A program made the position numbers and the translations under genes. A stretch of DNA of 64,000 nucleotides from Bog-756 sp963769905 (GTDB taxonomy: Bacteria > Actinomycetota > Acidimicrobiia > Acidimicrobiales > RAAP-2). Below are positions 41,713-49,914 of this stretch, piece by piece. The notes under the pieces are model-generated. The model worked only from the letters and a program-made list of their open reading frames with translations. It was not told the DNA's origin and did not search any database. Location of the stretch: NCBI GenBank assembly GCA_963769905.1, contig CAVYNG010000002.1:1178001-1242000 (forward strand), given 5' to 3'. The number at the start of each line of letters is the position of its first letter. Within the stretch, counting starts at the first letter, position 1.

Positions 41713-44133
41713 ATGTCAGACGCCATCTCCGTGTCCGAGCCGATCAGCGGCAGCGAGCGGACACTCACATTCGAGGCGGGCAAGCTCGCCCAGTTGGCCG
41801 ACGGCGCGGTCGTCGGCAGGATCGGCGACACCATCGTGTTGACCACCGCGACGGCGGCCCGGTCGGTGCGCGAGGGTGCCGACTTCTTCCCCCTCACCGT
41901 CGACATCGAGGAGCGGACCTACGCGGCCGGGAAGATCCCCGGGTCCTTCTTCCGGCGCGAGGGCAAGTCCTCCGACCAGGCGATCCTCACCGACCGGCTG
42001 ATCGACCGGCCGCTGCGCCCGTCGTTCCCGAAGGGATTCCGCAACGAGGTGCACATCGTCGGGACGGTCCTCGGCGCGGACCAGGTCAACCCGCACGACG
42101 TGCTCGCCATCAACACTGCGTCGGCCGCCCTGATGATCTCGGGGATCCCCTTCGACGGCCCGATCGGCGCGGTCCGGGTCGCCTATTCCACCGGAGGGGA
42201 GTGGATCCCGCACCCGAGTTTCGAGGAGGGAGACGAGTCCACCTTCGAGCTGGTGGTCGCCGGGCGGGCGCTCACCGACGAGGACGACGCCGAGATCGCG
42301 ATCATGATGGTGGAGGCCGGCGGGACCGAACGTTCCTTCCAGTACTACGGGGAGGGTGCGCCGAAGGTCACCGAAGAGGTACTGGCCGAGGGACTCGAGG
42401 CGTCGAAGCGCTGGATCCGCGAGTCGATCCTCCTCCAGCGCCAACTTCTGGAGGCCTTCGTCGCGAACAGGGGACCGATCGCGCCCATCGAGTTCCCGGT
42501 GCTCGCCGACTACGAGGACGATGTCTGGGCCCGGGTGGAGCAAGCCGGGAGCGGACTGCTCGCCTCCGCCAACACGATCACCCCGAAGGCGGAGCGAAAC
42601 GCGGCGCTGACCGAGGCGACGACGGCGATCGTCACCGAGCTCGCCGACGAGTTCCCCGAGCGCGAGGGTGAGATCAAGGCCGCGATCCGCAGCCTCACCA
42701 AGCAGCTGGTTCGGAAGCGGATCGTCGAAGACGGCCTGCGGATCGACGGGCGCGGTGTCACCGACATCCGTCCGCTCAGCGCCGAGGTCGACTTCCTCCC
42801 CACGGCGCACGGCTCCGCATTGTTCCAGCGCGGCGAGACCCAGGTGCTGAACGTGACCACCCTCGGCATGCCGCGGATGGCCCAGCAGCTCGACACCATC
42901 ACGCCGGACACGTCCAAGCGCTACATCCACCACTACAACTTCCCGCCTTACTCGACCGGCGAGACGGGATTCATGCGCGGTCCGAAGCGGAGGGAGATCG
43001 GCCACGGCCTGCTCGCCGAGCGGGCGCTGCTGCCGGTGGTCCCCTACGAGGAGGACTTCCCCTACACGCTCCGGCTCGTCTCCGACGTGCTCCAGTCGAA
43101 CGGGTCGACCTCGATGGCGTCGGTCTGCGGTTCGAGCCTGTCGATGATGGCGGCGGGAGTGCCGCTCAAGTCGCCGGTCGCCGGCATCGCGATGGGGCTC
43201 GTCCACGACGGCGGGGCGTACGTGACGCTGACCGACATCCTCGGAGCCGAGGACGCCTTCGGCGACATGGACTTCAAGGTCGCCGGGACGAGAGAGGTGG
43301 TCACCGCCCTCCAGCTCGACACCAAGATCGACGGCCTTCCGCTCGACGTGCTCACCAAGGCGCTCCTCCAGGCGAAGGATGCCCGCCTGGTGATCCTCGA
43401 CGTGATGGCGGCCGCGATCCCCGAGCCGCGAGCCGAGGTCGCCGAGTCGGCGCCGAAGATCGTGTCCTTCGAGATCCCGATCGACAAGATCGGCGAGGTC
43501 ATCGGTCCGAAGGGCAAGGTGATCAACGCGCTCCAAATGGAGACCGGTGCGGACATCGCAGTGGACGACGACGGGATGGTCGGCACGGTGACCATCGGCG
43601 CGAAGGATGGGGGAGCGGTCGAGGAGGCACGCCGCCGGATCGGGACGATCCTCGACCCGCCGCTCGCCGAAGTCGGTGCCACCTACGAGGGGAAGGTGGT
43701 GAACATCACCAAGTTCGGTGCGTTCGTGAACATCCTTCCCGGTCGTGACGGCTTGCTCCACATCTCGAAGATCGGTCGCGGCAAGCGCGTCGAGCGGGTG
43801 GAAGACGTCTTCGCGCTGGGCCAGCCGGTCGAGGTGCGGGTCGATGACATCGACCCGCAGGGAAAGGTCTCCCTCTCGCTGGTCGGAGAGGAGCCCGCCT
43901 CGGACTCGAGCGACCGGGGTGCTCGGCCCGGCCGCGAGGACGGCGGGCGGGGATCGTCCGGCCGGAGTGCGAAGTCGGAGCCTCAAAACGGTGGGCCGGC
44001 CGGGGCCGTCTCCTTCGAGGACGTCTTCGAGGAGGAGCTGGTCCAGGAGTTCGGCGATCTCGGCCCGGCAGCCGAGAGCCACGAACGGCCGTCCGGAGGT
44101 GGCGGGGGCCGGGGTGGTCGTCGGCGCCGTTGA
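41713..44133 (+). CDS. pnp: Polyribonucleotide nucleotidyltransferase (PNPase)
   Basis: An 806-residue PNPase that degrades RNA 3' to 5' with phosphate and can add tails. Two RNase PH domains are present (first with AGKIPGSFFRREGKSSD, second with HHYNFPPYSTGETGF and GSTSMASVCGSSLSM), then a KH domain at about 588-645 (KIGEVIGPKGKVINALQ) and an S1 domain at about 654-725 (EGKVVNITKFGAFVNILPG). An 80-residue low-complexity tail, first Ser/Gly/Arg-rich then acidic, ends RGGRRRR and may bind partners or RNA. Located after rpsO as usual, with structured leader hairpins upstream. Confidence 0.97.
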   Translation: MSDAISVSEPISGSERTLTFEAGKLAQLADGAVVGRIGDTIVLTTATAARSVREGADFFPLTVDIEERTYAAGKIPGSFFRREGKSSDQAILTDRLIDRPLRPSFPKGFRNEVHIVGTVLGADQVNPHDVLAINTASAALMISGIPFDGPIGAVRVAYSTGGEWIPHPSFEEGDESTFELVVAGRALTDEDDAEIAIMMVEAGGTERSFQYYGEGAPKVTEEVLAEGLEASKRWIRESILLQRQLLEAFVANRGPIAPIEFPVLADYEDDVWARVEQAGSGLLASANTITPKAERNAALTEATTAIVTELADEFPEREGEIKAAIRSLTKQLVRKRIVEDGLRIDGRGVTDIRPLSAEVDFLPTAHGSALFQRGETQVLNVTTLGMPRMAQQLDTITPDTSKRYIHHYNFPPYSTGETGFMRGPKRREIGHGLLAERALLPVVPYEEDFPYTLRLVSDVLQSNGSTSMASVCGSSLSMMAAGVPLKSPVAGIAMGLVHDGGAYVTLTDILGAEDAFGDMDFKVAGTREVVTALQLDTKIDGLPLDVLTKALLQAKDARLVILDVMAAAIPEPRAEVAESAPKIVSFEIPIDKIGEVIGPKGKVINALQMETGADIAVDDDGMVGTVTIGAKDGGAVEEARRRIGTILDPPLAEVGATYEGKVVNITKFGAFVNILPGRDGLLHISKIGRGKRVERVEDVFALGQPVEVRVDDIDPQGKVSLSLVGEEPASDSSDRGARPGREDGGRGSSGRSAKSEPQNGGPAGAVSFEDVFEEELVQEFGDLGPAAESHERPSGGGGGRGGRRRR

Positions 44134-44212
44134 GCGCCTCGAGCTGGGGATCGCCGGGGGAACCATCCGGCGAGCGACCGAGGTCGGAGGTCGAGCACGC
44201 CCCGAGTGGCCG

Positions 44213-45469
44213 GTGATCACCACCGAACGTTTGCCCTCCGGACTGTCGCTCGTGACCGAGCGCATGGAAGACGCGAGGTCGGTGGCGATCGGGTTCTGGG
44301 TCCGCACCGGGTCGCGTGACGAGGACCCGGCTCAGGCCGGCGCGTCGCACGTGCTCGAGCACCTGCTCTTCAAGGGCACCGCGGAGCGGTCGCCGTCGGC
44401 CATCGCGGAGGCGGTGGACGAAGTGGGCGGTGACTTCAACGCGTTCACTACGAAGGAGTACACCTCTTTCTACATCCGCCTGCTCGCCGAGCACCTCGAA
44501 CTCGGGCTCGACGTGCTGTCGGACATCATGTGGCGCCCGGCCCTGCGTGCATCGGACCTGGATGCCGAGCGCCAGGTCATCCTCGACGAGATCCTGATGC
44601 ACGCCGACGAGCCCTCGGAGGAGGCGTCGGAGCAGAGCTCTGCCGCGCTGTTCCCCGACCATCCGCTCGGACGCGAGGTGCTCGGCAGCGAGGAGTCGGT
44701 CGGCTCGATGTCGGCGGAGGGCGTGCGTGAATTCTTCTGTGAGCACTACCGCCCGGGCAACATGGTCGCCGCCGCGGCAGGCGACCTCGACCACGAGACG
44801 GTCGCGGTCGGCCTCGAGGCGCGCTTCGGTGGTCGCTCCGGCGGTGGTGCTCCCCGGCGACGGGCACCCGACGACCGGGTCGATCCGGTGCGGGTGACCC
44901 GAAGGGCCAGCGAACAGGCGCACCTCGTCCTCGCCGCCCGCTCGGTCCACCGTTCGGACCCCAGGCGCTACGCGTACGCGGTGCTCAACCACGTCCTCGG
45001 CGGGGGTCTGTCGAGCCGTCTGTTCCAGGAGATCCGGGAGCGCCGCGGTCTTGCGTACTCGGTCTGGTCGGACCGGGTGGCCTACGACGACACCGGAGCG
45101 GTGAGCGTGGGGGTCGGGACCGCGCCCGAGCACGTGGGCGAGGTCATCGACATCATCACCGCAGAGCTCGGCGGGCTCGGTGCAGACGGCATCACCGAGC
45201 GCGAGCTCGCGATCGCCAAGGGGAACCTCCGCGCCGACACGCTGCTCGCGTGCGAGGACTCGGGTGCGAGGATGAGCCGGATCGGCGCCGGCCTCCTCCT
45301 CCACCGCGAGGTGCTCTCGGTCGACGACGTCCTTGCACGGATCGAAGCGGTCACTCGTGAAGAGGTGCACGAGGCTGCCGGTGCACTCGCGAACACCCCG
45401 TGGACCCTTTCGGCGGTCGGTCCGTTCGATCCCTCGGACTTCGATGCCCAGGTGGTCCGTCCGGGCTGA
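44213..45469 (+). CDS. M16-family zinc metallopeptidase (mitochondrial-processing-peptidase-like)
   Basis: About 418 residues. The inverted zinc motif HVLEHLLFKGT (HxxEH) is intact, with the downstream Glu expected in ERQVILDEILMHAD. The C-terminal substrate-binding R/Y region is LGGGLSSRLFQEIRERRGLAYSV. Homologues such as mycobacterial PepR follow pnp in many actinobacteria. GTG 44213 gives an N-terminus of VITTERLPSGLSLVTE, which begins just before the domain; in-frame GTGs at 44099 and 44114 would overlap pnp and add about 33-38 residues. Role probably in protein quality control or peptide processing. Confidence 0.88.
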   Translation: MITTERLPSGLSLVTERMEDARSVAIGFWVRTGSRDEDPAQAGASHVLEHLLFKGTAERSPSAIAEAVDEVGGDFNAFTTKEYTSFYIRLLAEHLELGLDVLSDIMWRPALRASDLDAERQVILDEILMHADEPSEEASEQSSAALFPDHPLGREVLGSEESVGSMSAEGVREFFCEHYRPGNMVAAAAGDLDHETVAVGLEARFGGRSGGGAPRRRAPDDRVDPVRVTRRASEQAHLVLAARSVHRSDPRRYAYAVLNHVLGGGLSSRLFQEIRERRGLAYSVWSDRVAYDDTGAVSVGVGTAPEHVGEVIDIITAELGGLGADGITERELAIAKGNLRADTLLACEDSGARMSRIGAGLLLHREVLSVDDVLARIEAVTREEVHEAAGALANTPWTLSAVGPFDPSDFDAQVVRPG

Positions 45470-45524
45470 GCGCTCCGTGGCGCGACCGGGGACACGAGGA
45501 CACGACCCCGCGAGCGGACCACAG

Positions 45525-45530
45525 TAGGGT
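45525..45530 (+). promoter_or_regulatory. -10 box TAGGGT of a leaderless dapB transcript
   Basis: TAGGGT ends 7 bases before the GTG at 45538. It fits the spacing seen at the other leaderless candidates and fixes the dapB start there. Confidence 0.55.
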
Positions 45531-45537
45531 GCCCCGT

Positions 45538-46380
45538 GTGCGGATCGGGGTGCTCGGCGCGGGAGGCCGGATGGGCCGCGAGGTCTGCCGCGCGGTGCTC
45601 GCCCGGCCTGGCCTCGAGCTGGCCGCGGCGGTCGATCCGGCCTGTCGTGGCGCGGAGGTGACGCAGCTGATCGGCGCCGATGCCGGGCCGCTCGAGGTGG
45701 CGGGCGAGCTCGACCAGCTGACCGCTGCCGGCGTGGAGGTCGCGGTCGACTTCACCCGGATCGAGGCGGCACGGGTCAACCTGCCGTTCTGCGCCGATGC
45801 GGGCATCCACGCGGTGGTCGGCACCACCGGGCTGACGGCCGAGGACCTCGACGACCTCGAGCACCGCTTCGCCGGGGCCGGGCGCGCACCCAACTGCATC
45901 GTCGCACCCAACTTCGCGGTCGGAGCGGTGCTGATGACCCGCTTCGCCGAGCTCGCGGCTCCTTGGTTCTCGGGGGCGGAGATCATCGAGCTCCACCGTG
46001 AAGGGAAGCTCGACGCTCCCTCGGGCACCGCCATGCGCACGGCTGAACGCATCGCGGGGGCCCTCCAGGCAACCACCCGCGAAGGTGCCGCCCGCGACGT
46101 GGCCGGCGCCGGCGGTTACCCCTCTGACCGCACCGTCCACCGTCTGGTCGAGGGCGCGCGTGGCGGTGCGGGTCCCGGTGGGGTCCGGCTGCACTCGGTG
46201 CGCCTGCCGGGATACGTGGCCCACCAAGAGGTGATCTTCGGCGCCGAGGGCCAGACCCTGACCATCCGCCACGATTCGACCGACCGGGTCTCGTTCATGG
46301 CCGGCGTGATGCTCGCCGTCGAGTCGGTCCCGACCCGCCCGGGTCTCACCGTCGGACTCGAGCCTCTGCTCGGCTTCTAG
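45538..46380 (+). CDS. dapB: 4-hydroxy-tetrahydrodipicolinate reductase
   Basis: A 280-residue DapB. The NAD(P)-binding motif GVLGAGGRMGREV is at the N-terminus, GTTGLT in the middle, and the catalytic region is IIELHREGKLDAPSGTA. The usual HH pair is reduced to one: the first His (the proton donor position) and the Lys are kept, the second His is Arg and the following His is Gly. KxDAPSGTA is intact, so activity is expected. It reduces hydroxy-tetrahydrodipicolinate in the lysine/diaminopimelate pathway. dapA follows only after an inserted TetR/TetR/ferritin-like group. Confidence 0.93.
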   Translation: MRIGVLGAGGRMGREVCRAVLARPGLELAAAVDPACRGAEVTQLIGADAGPLEVAGELDQLTAAGVEVAVDFTRIEAARVNLPFCADAGIHAVVGTTGLTAEDLDDLEHRFAGAGRAPNCIVAPNFAVGAVLMTRFAELAAPWFSGAEIIELHREGKLDAPSGTAMRTAERIAGALQATTREGAARDVAGAGGYPSDRTVHRLVEGARGGAGPGGVRLHSVRLPGYVAHQEVIFGAEGQTLTIRHDSTDRVSFMAGVMLAVESVPTRPGLTVGLEPLLGF

Positions 46381-46393
46381 TCGGCAGCTAGCG

Positions 46394-46990
46394 GTGGCGA
46401 CCCGCCAGGAGATCATCGAGGCGACCTATGCGTGCGTGGCCCGATGGGGCCTGTCCAAGACGACCGTCGAGGACGCGGCCCGCGAGGCCGGTGTCTCGCG
46501 GGCGACCGTGTACCGCAACTTCCCCGGGGGGCGCGAAGAGCTCATCGACGCCGTGGTGGCGTGGGCGACGCTCGAGTTCTTCCTCAGGCTCTACGAGCAG
46601 GTCCGCGACGCGTCCACCCTCGAGGAGGTGATGGAGCGGGGGATCGTGTTCGCGCACCGGGCCATCGTCGAGCACGAGGTCCTCCAGCTCGTCCTGCGGA
46701 CCGAACCGGAGAAGCTGCTGCCCGCTCTCACCGTCGAGAGCAACCGGATCCGCGACGGAATCGCCGCGTTCTTGGTGCCCTACCTCGAGCAGCGGGGCGT
46801 CTCCGAGGGGGTCGAGCTCGACCAGGCCTCCGACTTCCTCGCCCGGATGCTCCTGTCCTATATGGGCCAACCGGGACGATGGGACCTCGAAGATCCCGCC
46901 CAGGTGGCTCGCCTGGTCCGCGCCGAGCTACTCGCCGGGGTGGTGTCGGACCCCGAGGCACCTCCGGGCACCCACCGGCGATTTCGTTGA
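46394..46990 (+). CDS. TetR-family transcriptional regulator
   Basis: A 198-residue TetR protein. The helix-turn-helix is TTVEDAAREAGVSRATVYRNF, and the ligand-binding half is all helical. It starts with GTG 13 bases after dapB and ends just where the promoter of the second regulator begins. The first 55 residues resemble those of the next gene (both have GVSRATVYRxFPGGR), so the two are tandem paralogues. The ligand is unknown; related regulators bind acyl-CoAs or hydrophobic molecules. Confidence 0.87.
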   Translation: MATRQEIIEATYACVARWGLSKTTVEDAAREAGVSRATVYRNFPGGREELIDAVVAWATLEFFLRLYEQVRDASTLEEVMERGIVFAHRAIVEHEVLQLVLRTEPEKLLPALTVESNRIRDGIAAFLVPYLEQRGVSEGVELDQASDFLARMLLSYMGQPGRWDLEDPAQVARLVRAELLAGVVSDPEAPPGTHRRFR

Positions 46991-47020
46991 CAGTGAGACA
47001 CATTTCGACGTACTGTTTCA
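46987..47020 (+). promoter_or_regulatory. Promoter with consensus -35/-10 and overlapping inverted repeat
   Basis: TTGACA (46987-46992) and TACTGT (47011-47016) are 18 bp apart, the best sigma-70-like promoter in the window. Start of transcription would fall at the GTG 47024, 7 bases after the -10. TGAGACA (46994-47000) and TGTTTCA (47014-47020) form a near-perfect inverted repeat over the spacer and -10, a likely binding site for one of the TetR proteins. Confidence 0.65.
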
Positions 47021-47023
47021 AAC

Positions 47024-47767
47024 GTGCCCGCACCGGGGGGAACGTTGGTGGCCGAAGCAGTCGGCCAGGCACCCGAGCGCCTTTTGCGCCGGCAACCGCC
47101 GCCCGCTCCCTCGCTGCGCATCCGGGTGATCGAAGCCGCCGTGGTGTGCCTCGCTCGACACGGGACCCTGAAGACCACCGTCGACGACGTCGCACGTCAG
47201 GCGGGTGTGTCCCGGGCGACGGTGTACCGGGCCTTCCCGGGTGGTCGCGACGAGGTGCTGCACGCGGTCGTCGACACCGAGGCCGCGCGTCTGTTCGCCG
47301 CGGTGGGAGCGAAGCTGGCAGGGGAACAGGACCTTTCCGCGGCACTCGTCGCCGGCATCGTGGAGGCCACCACCCGGATTGGTGAGCACCCGGCGGTCCG
47401 CTACCTGGTGGTGCACGAGCCGGGCACGATCCTCGGGCACCTCGCGTTCGACGAAGCGGACCGCCTGCTCGCGACCTCGTCGCGGCTCATCGCGCCCTTC
47501 CTCACGCGGTGGATGAGCCCCGAGGAGGCCGAGCGGCTCGCAGAGTGGGCGACGAGGATCGTCCTCTCCTACGCGATCTCCCCCAGCACCGGCACCGATC
47601 TGACCGATCCGGCGGCCGCCACCCGGCTGGTCGAGACCTTCGTGATGCCGGGGATCGGCGCCCTCAACGCGGGCACGGCCGACCCGGCACCGGTCGTCCG
47701 CCGCAGGCACCCGAGTTCGACGAGCAATGGACACCACACTTCGCGTTCCAAAGGGAGACGGAGATGA
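47024..47767 (+). CDS. TetR-family transcriptional regulator
   Basis: A 247-residue TetR protein. About 30 residues precede the DNA-binding domain, whose helix-turn-helix is TTVDDVARQAGVSRATVYRAF. The C-terminus ends in a basic tail. The GTG at 47024 lies at the predicted transcription start, so the mRNA is probably leaderless. Its stop overlaps the start of the ferritin-like gene (ATGA), which it probably controls together with itself through the inverted repeat at 46994-47020. Confidence 0.87.
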   Translation: MPAPGGTLVAEAVGQAPERLLRRQPPPAPSLRIRVIEAAVVCLARHGTLKTTVDDVARQAGVSRATVYRAFPGGRDEVLHAVVDTEAARLFAAVGAKLAGEQDLSAALVAGIVEATTRIGEHPAVRYLVVHEPGTILGHLAFDEADRLLATSSRLIAPFLTRWMSPEEAERLAEWATRIVLSYAISPSTGTDLTDPAAATRLVETFVMPGIGALNAGTADPAPVVRRRHPSSTSNGHHTSRSKGRRR

Positions 47768-48897
47768 CCACTGAGATGAGCGACACCAAGGCCCTCATCG
47801 GCCGGACCGAGATCAACGACTTCGAGGCCATCCTCTCGGTCGTGGGCACCGAGGAGACCGACGGCCGCCACCCGGTCGGCTCGGAGTACGACTCGGTCTT
47901 CACGTGGGACTACGAGAAGGGGTTACGGCCCAAGCTCACCAAGCTCTACGAGAAGGCGAAGAGCGCCCAATGGAACGCCGAAACCGACCTGCCGTGGGAG
48001 ACCGAGGTCGACCAGGAGCGTCTGGTGCGCGAGGAGGCGGAGGCCAACGGCGGGTACGGGGCCGGCTTCGACCTCACCGGCACGCCGGTCGAGAAATGGG
48101 GCGACAAGGAGTGGTTGACCTTCGGCGTCGAGAGCCAGAACTGGACCCTCTCGCAGTTCCTCCACGGTGAGCAGGGAGCCTTGATCTGCACCGCGAAGAT
48201 CGTCGAGTCGGTGCCCTGGATCGACGCCAAGTACTACGCGTCGACACAGGTGATGGACGAGGCGCGCCACGTGGAGGTGTTCGCCAAGTACCTCGACGAG
48301 AAGCTCTCCGGGCACTACCCGATCAACGCGCACCTCCGGATGCTGCTCGACGACATCATCGCCGACTCGCGCTGGGACCTGACCTACCTCGGGATGCAGA
48401 TCATGGTCGAAGGCCTCGCGCTGGCCGCGTTCGGGCTCATGCAGCAGATGACCCAGGACCCGCTGCTCCGGCAGCTCCTGAAGTACGTGATGGCAGACGA
48501 AGCCCGCCACGTCGCCTTCGGGGTGCTGAGCTTGCAGGAGTACTACCAGGGGCTCAGTGCGGCCGAACTGCGCGAGCGCCAGGAGTTCGCCTTCGAGGCC
48601 GCGGTGCGGATGCGCGACCGGTTCTTGCAGCAGGAGGTCTGGGATCGGATGGGGATCGACCCAAAGGCGATCGTCCCGATCGTCTACCAGGCTCCCGAGC
48701 GGGCCGAATTCCAGGCGCTGCTGTTCTCGAAGATCGTTCCCAACTGCAAGAAGCTCGGGCTGCTCGACGCCGCGGACGGGTGGCTGCGAACCAAGTTCAC
48801 CGAGCTCGGAGTGATCGAGTTCGAGTCGGCCACCGACACCTCCGAGGAGTACGAGGACCTCGCGGCGGCGACGCCGGGCGGCCGAGCCTCCGCCTGA
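47764..48897 (+). CDS. Ferritin-like di-iron protein (acyl-ACP desaturase/AurF-type oxidase fold)
   Basis: A 377-residue, all-helical protein. A full carboxylate-bridged di-iron ligand set is visible: E136 (HGEQGAL), E166xxH169 (DEARHVEVF), E216 (MVEGLAL) and E246xxH249 (DEARHVAFG). Both ExxH motifs read DEARH, as in soluble fatty-acyl desaturases and N-oxygenases, and the spacings fit those enzymes. It probably uses O2 for oxidation of a hydrophobic substrate such as a fatty acyl chain. It is translationally coupled to the TetR gene before it. A GGGAGACGGAG site precedes the ATG. The substrate and the electron donor are not encoded nearby. Confidence 0.75.
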   Translation: MTTEMSDTKALIGRTEINDFEAILSVVGTEETDGRHPVGSEYDSVFTWDYEKGLRPKLTKLYEKAKSAQWNAETDLPWETEVDQERLVREEAEANGGYGAGFDLTGTPVEKWGDKEWLTFGVESQNWTLSQFLHGEQGALICTAKIVESVPWIDAKYYASTQVMDEARHVEVFAKYLDEKLSGHYPINAHLRMLLDDIIADSRWDLTYLGMQIMVEGLALAAFGLMQQMTQDPLLRQLLKYVMADEARHVAFGVLSLQEYYQGLSAAELRERQEFAFEAAVRMRDRFLQQEVWDRMGIDPKAIVPIVYQAPERAEFQALLFSKIVPNCKKLGLLDAADGWLRTKFTELGVIEFESATDTSEEYEDLAAATPGGRASA

Positions 48898-48949
48898 TCT
48901 CGGCACCGGACCGCCGGCCGCGCCCTCGGGGTGCCGGCGCAGCTCCTGG

Positions 48950-48955
48950 TAGCCT
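48950..48955 (+). promoter_or_regulatory. -10 box TAGCCT upstream of the dapA leader ORF
   Basis: TAGCCT ends 7 bases before GTG 48963, the start of a 13-codon ORF preceding dapA. The spacing is that of the leaderless promoters elsewhere in the window. Confidence 0.45.
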
Positions 48956-48962
48956 GCGACGC

Positions 48963-49004
48963 GTGGAGCGCTCCCCGCAATCGGCGCGCCGGAACGGAGC
49001 CTGA
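48963..49004 (+). CDS. 13-codon upstream ORF coupled to dapA
   Basis: GTG followed by 12 codons and TGA encodes VERSPQSARRNGA. Its stop (49002-49004) lies one base before the dapA GTG (49006). The dapA ribosome-binding site GGAG (48996-48999) lies inside it. With a -10 box 7 bases upstream it would be a leaderless leader peptide whose translation delivers ribosomes to dapA. It has no lysine codon, so classical lysine attenuation is not suggested. It could also be a non-coding 5' leader. Confidence 0.4.
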   Translation: MERSPQSARRNGA

Positions 49005-49005
49005 G

Positions 49006-49914
49006 GTGCCTCGCTTCGGCTCGGTCGTCACCGCGATGGTCACGCCGTTCGCGGAGGACGGCACGGTCGACCACCCAGTGGCTGGCGATCTCGCGCGCCA
49101 TCTGGTCGCGAACGGCAGTGACGGTCTGGTCGTCGCCGGCACCACCGGTGAGGGACCGGTGCTGTCGGACGAGGAGAGGGTCGAGCTCTTCCGGACCGTC
49201 ATCGGGGCAGTCGACGTACCGGTCATCGCGTCGACCGGGACCAACGACACCGCCCACTCGGTCATGCTGACCGAGGAAGCTGCGGCCTGTGGCGCGGACG
49301 GCGTCCTCGTGGTCACCCCCTACTACAACCGGCCGTCGAAGGAAGGGCTTGCGGCGCACTTCCGGACCGTCGCCGACTCGACCGACCTCCCGGTCGTCCT
49401 CTACGACATCCCGATCCGCTCCGGACGACGCATCGGCACCGACCTCATGATCGAGCTCGCTCGCGAGGTACCGACGATCGTCGCGGTGAAGGACGCGACC
49501 GGTGACCTGCCGGCGGCTGCAGTCGTGGTGGCGGAGGCTCCCGAGGACTTCGAGGTGTACTCCGGCGACGACGCGCTGACCCTTCCGTTCCTCTCGATCG
49601 GAGCGGTCGGGGTGATCAGTGTCGCCTCGCACTGGGCCGGTCGGCTCCTCGCGGAGATGGTCGACTCGTACCGTGCCGGCGACGTCGACCGCGCCGCCGC
49701 GCTCAATCGGCGGCTCGGCGAGTCCTACCGCTTCGAGTCGAGCGAGGAGTACCCGAACCCGCTGCCGGCAAAGGCCGCCTGCCGGGCACTCGGGCTCGCG
49801 GTCGGGCAGTGCCGGCTGCCGAACGCTCTCGCACCGGCGGACCTCGACGAGCTGGCCCGTTCCATCGTCGCCCGGTGGGGCGGCGCCGACGCGACGCAGC
49901 GGTCGGTTGCCTGA
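49006..49914 (+). CDS. dapA: 4-hydroxy-tetrahydrodipicolinate synthase
   Basis: A 302-residue TIM-barrel aldolase condensing pyruvate with aspartate semialdehyde. AMVTPF and GTTGEGPVLSDEE form the substrate loop, the active-site Tyr is in VVTPYYNRPS, the Schiff-base Lys in VAVKDATGD, and GVISVASH follows. GTG 49006 is set by family length and the GGAG site six bases upstream. Overlaps the RNase J start by eight bases. The dapA-rnj-ftsK order is common in actinobacteria. Confidence 0.96.
   Translation: MPRFGSVVTAMVTPFAEDGTVDHPVAGDLARHLVANGSDGLVVAGTTGEGPVLSDEERVELFRTVIGAVDVPVIASTGTNDTAHSVMLTEEAAACGADGVLVVTPYYNRPSKEGLAAHFRTVADSTDLPVVLYDIPIRSGRRIGTDLMIELAREVPTIVAVKDATGDLPAAAVVVAEAPEDFEVYSGDDALTLPFLSIGAVGVISVASHWAGRLLAEMVDSYRAGDVDRAAALNRRLGESYRFESSEEYPNPLPAKAACRALGLAVGQCRLPNALAPADLDELARSIVARWGGADATQRSVA

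Noticed and set aside
48898..49005. A lysine riboswitch or T-box before dapA.
   Set aside because: The 108-base gap is too short for the roughly 170-base lysine aptamer and contains no T-box sequence; a short coupled ORF explains it better.
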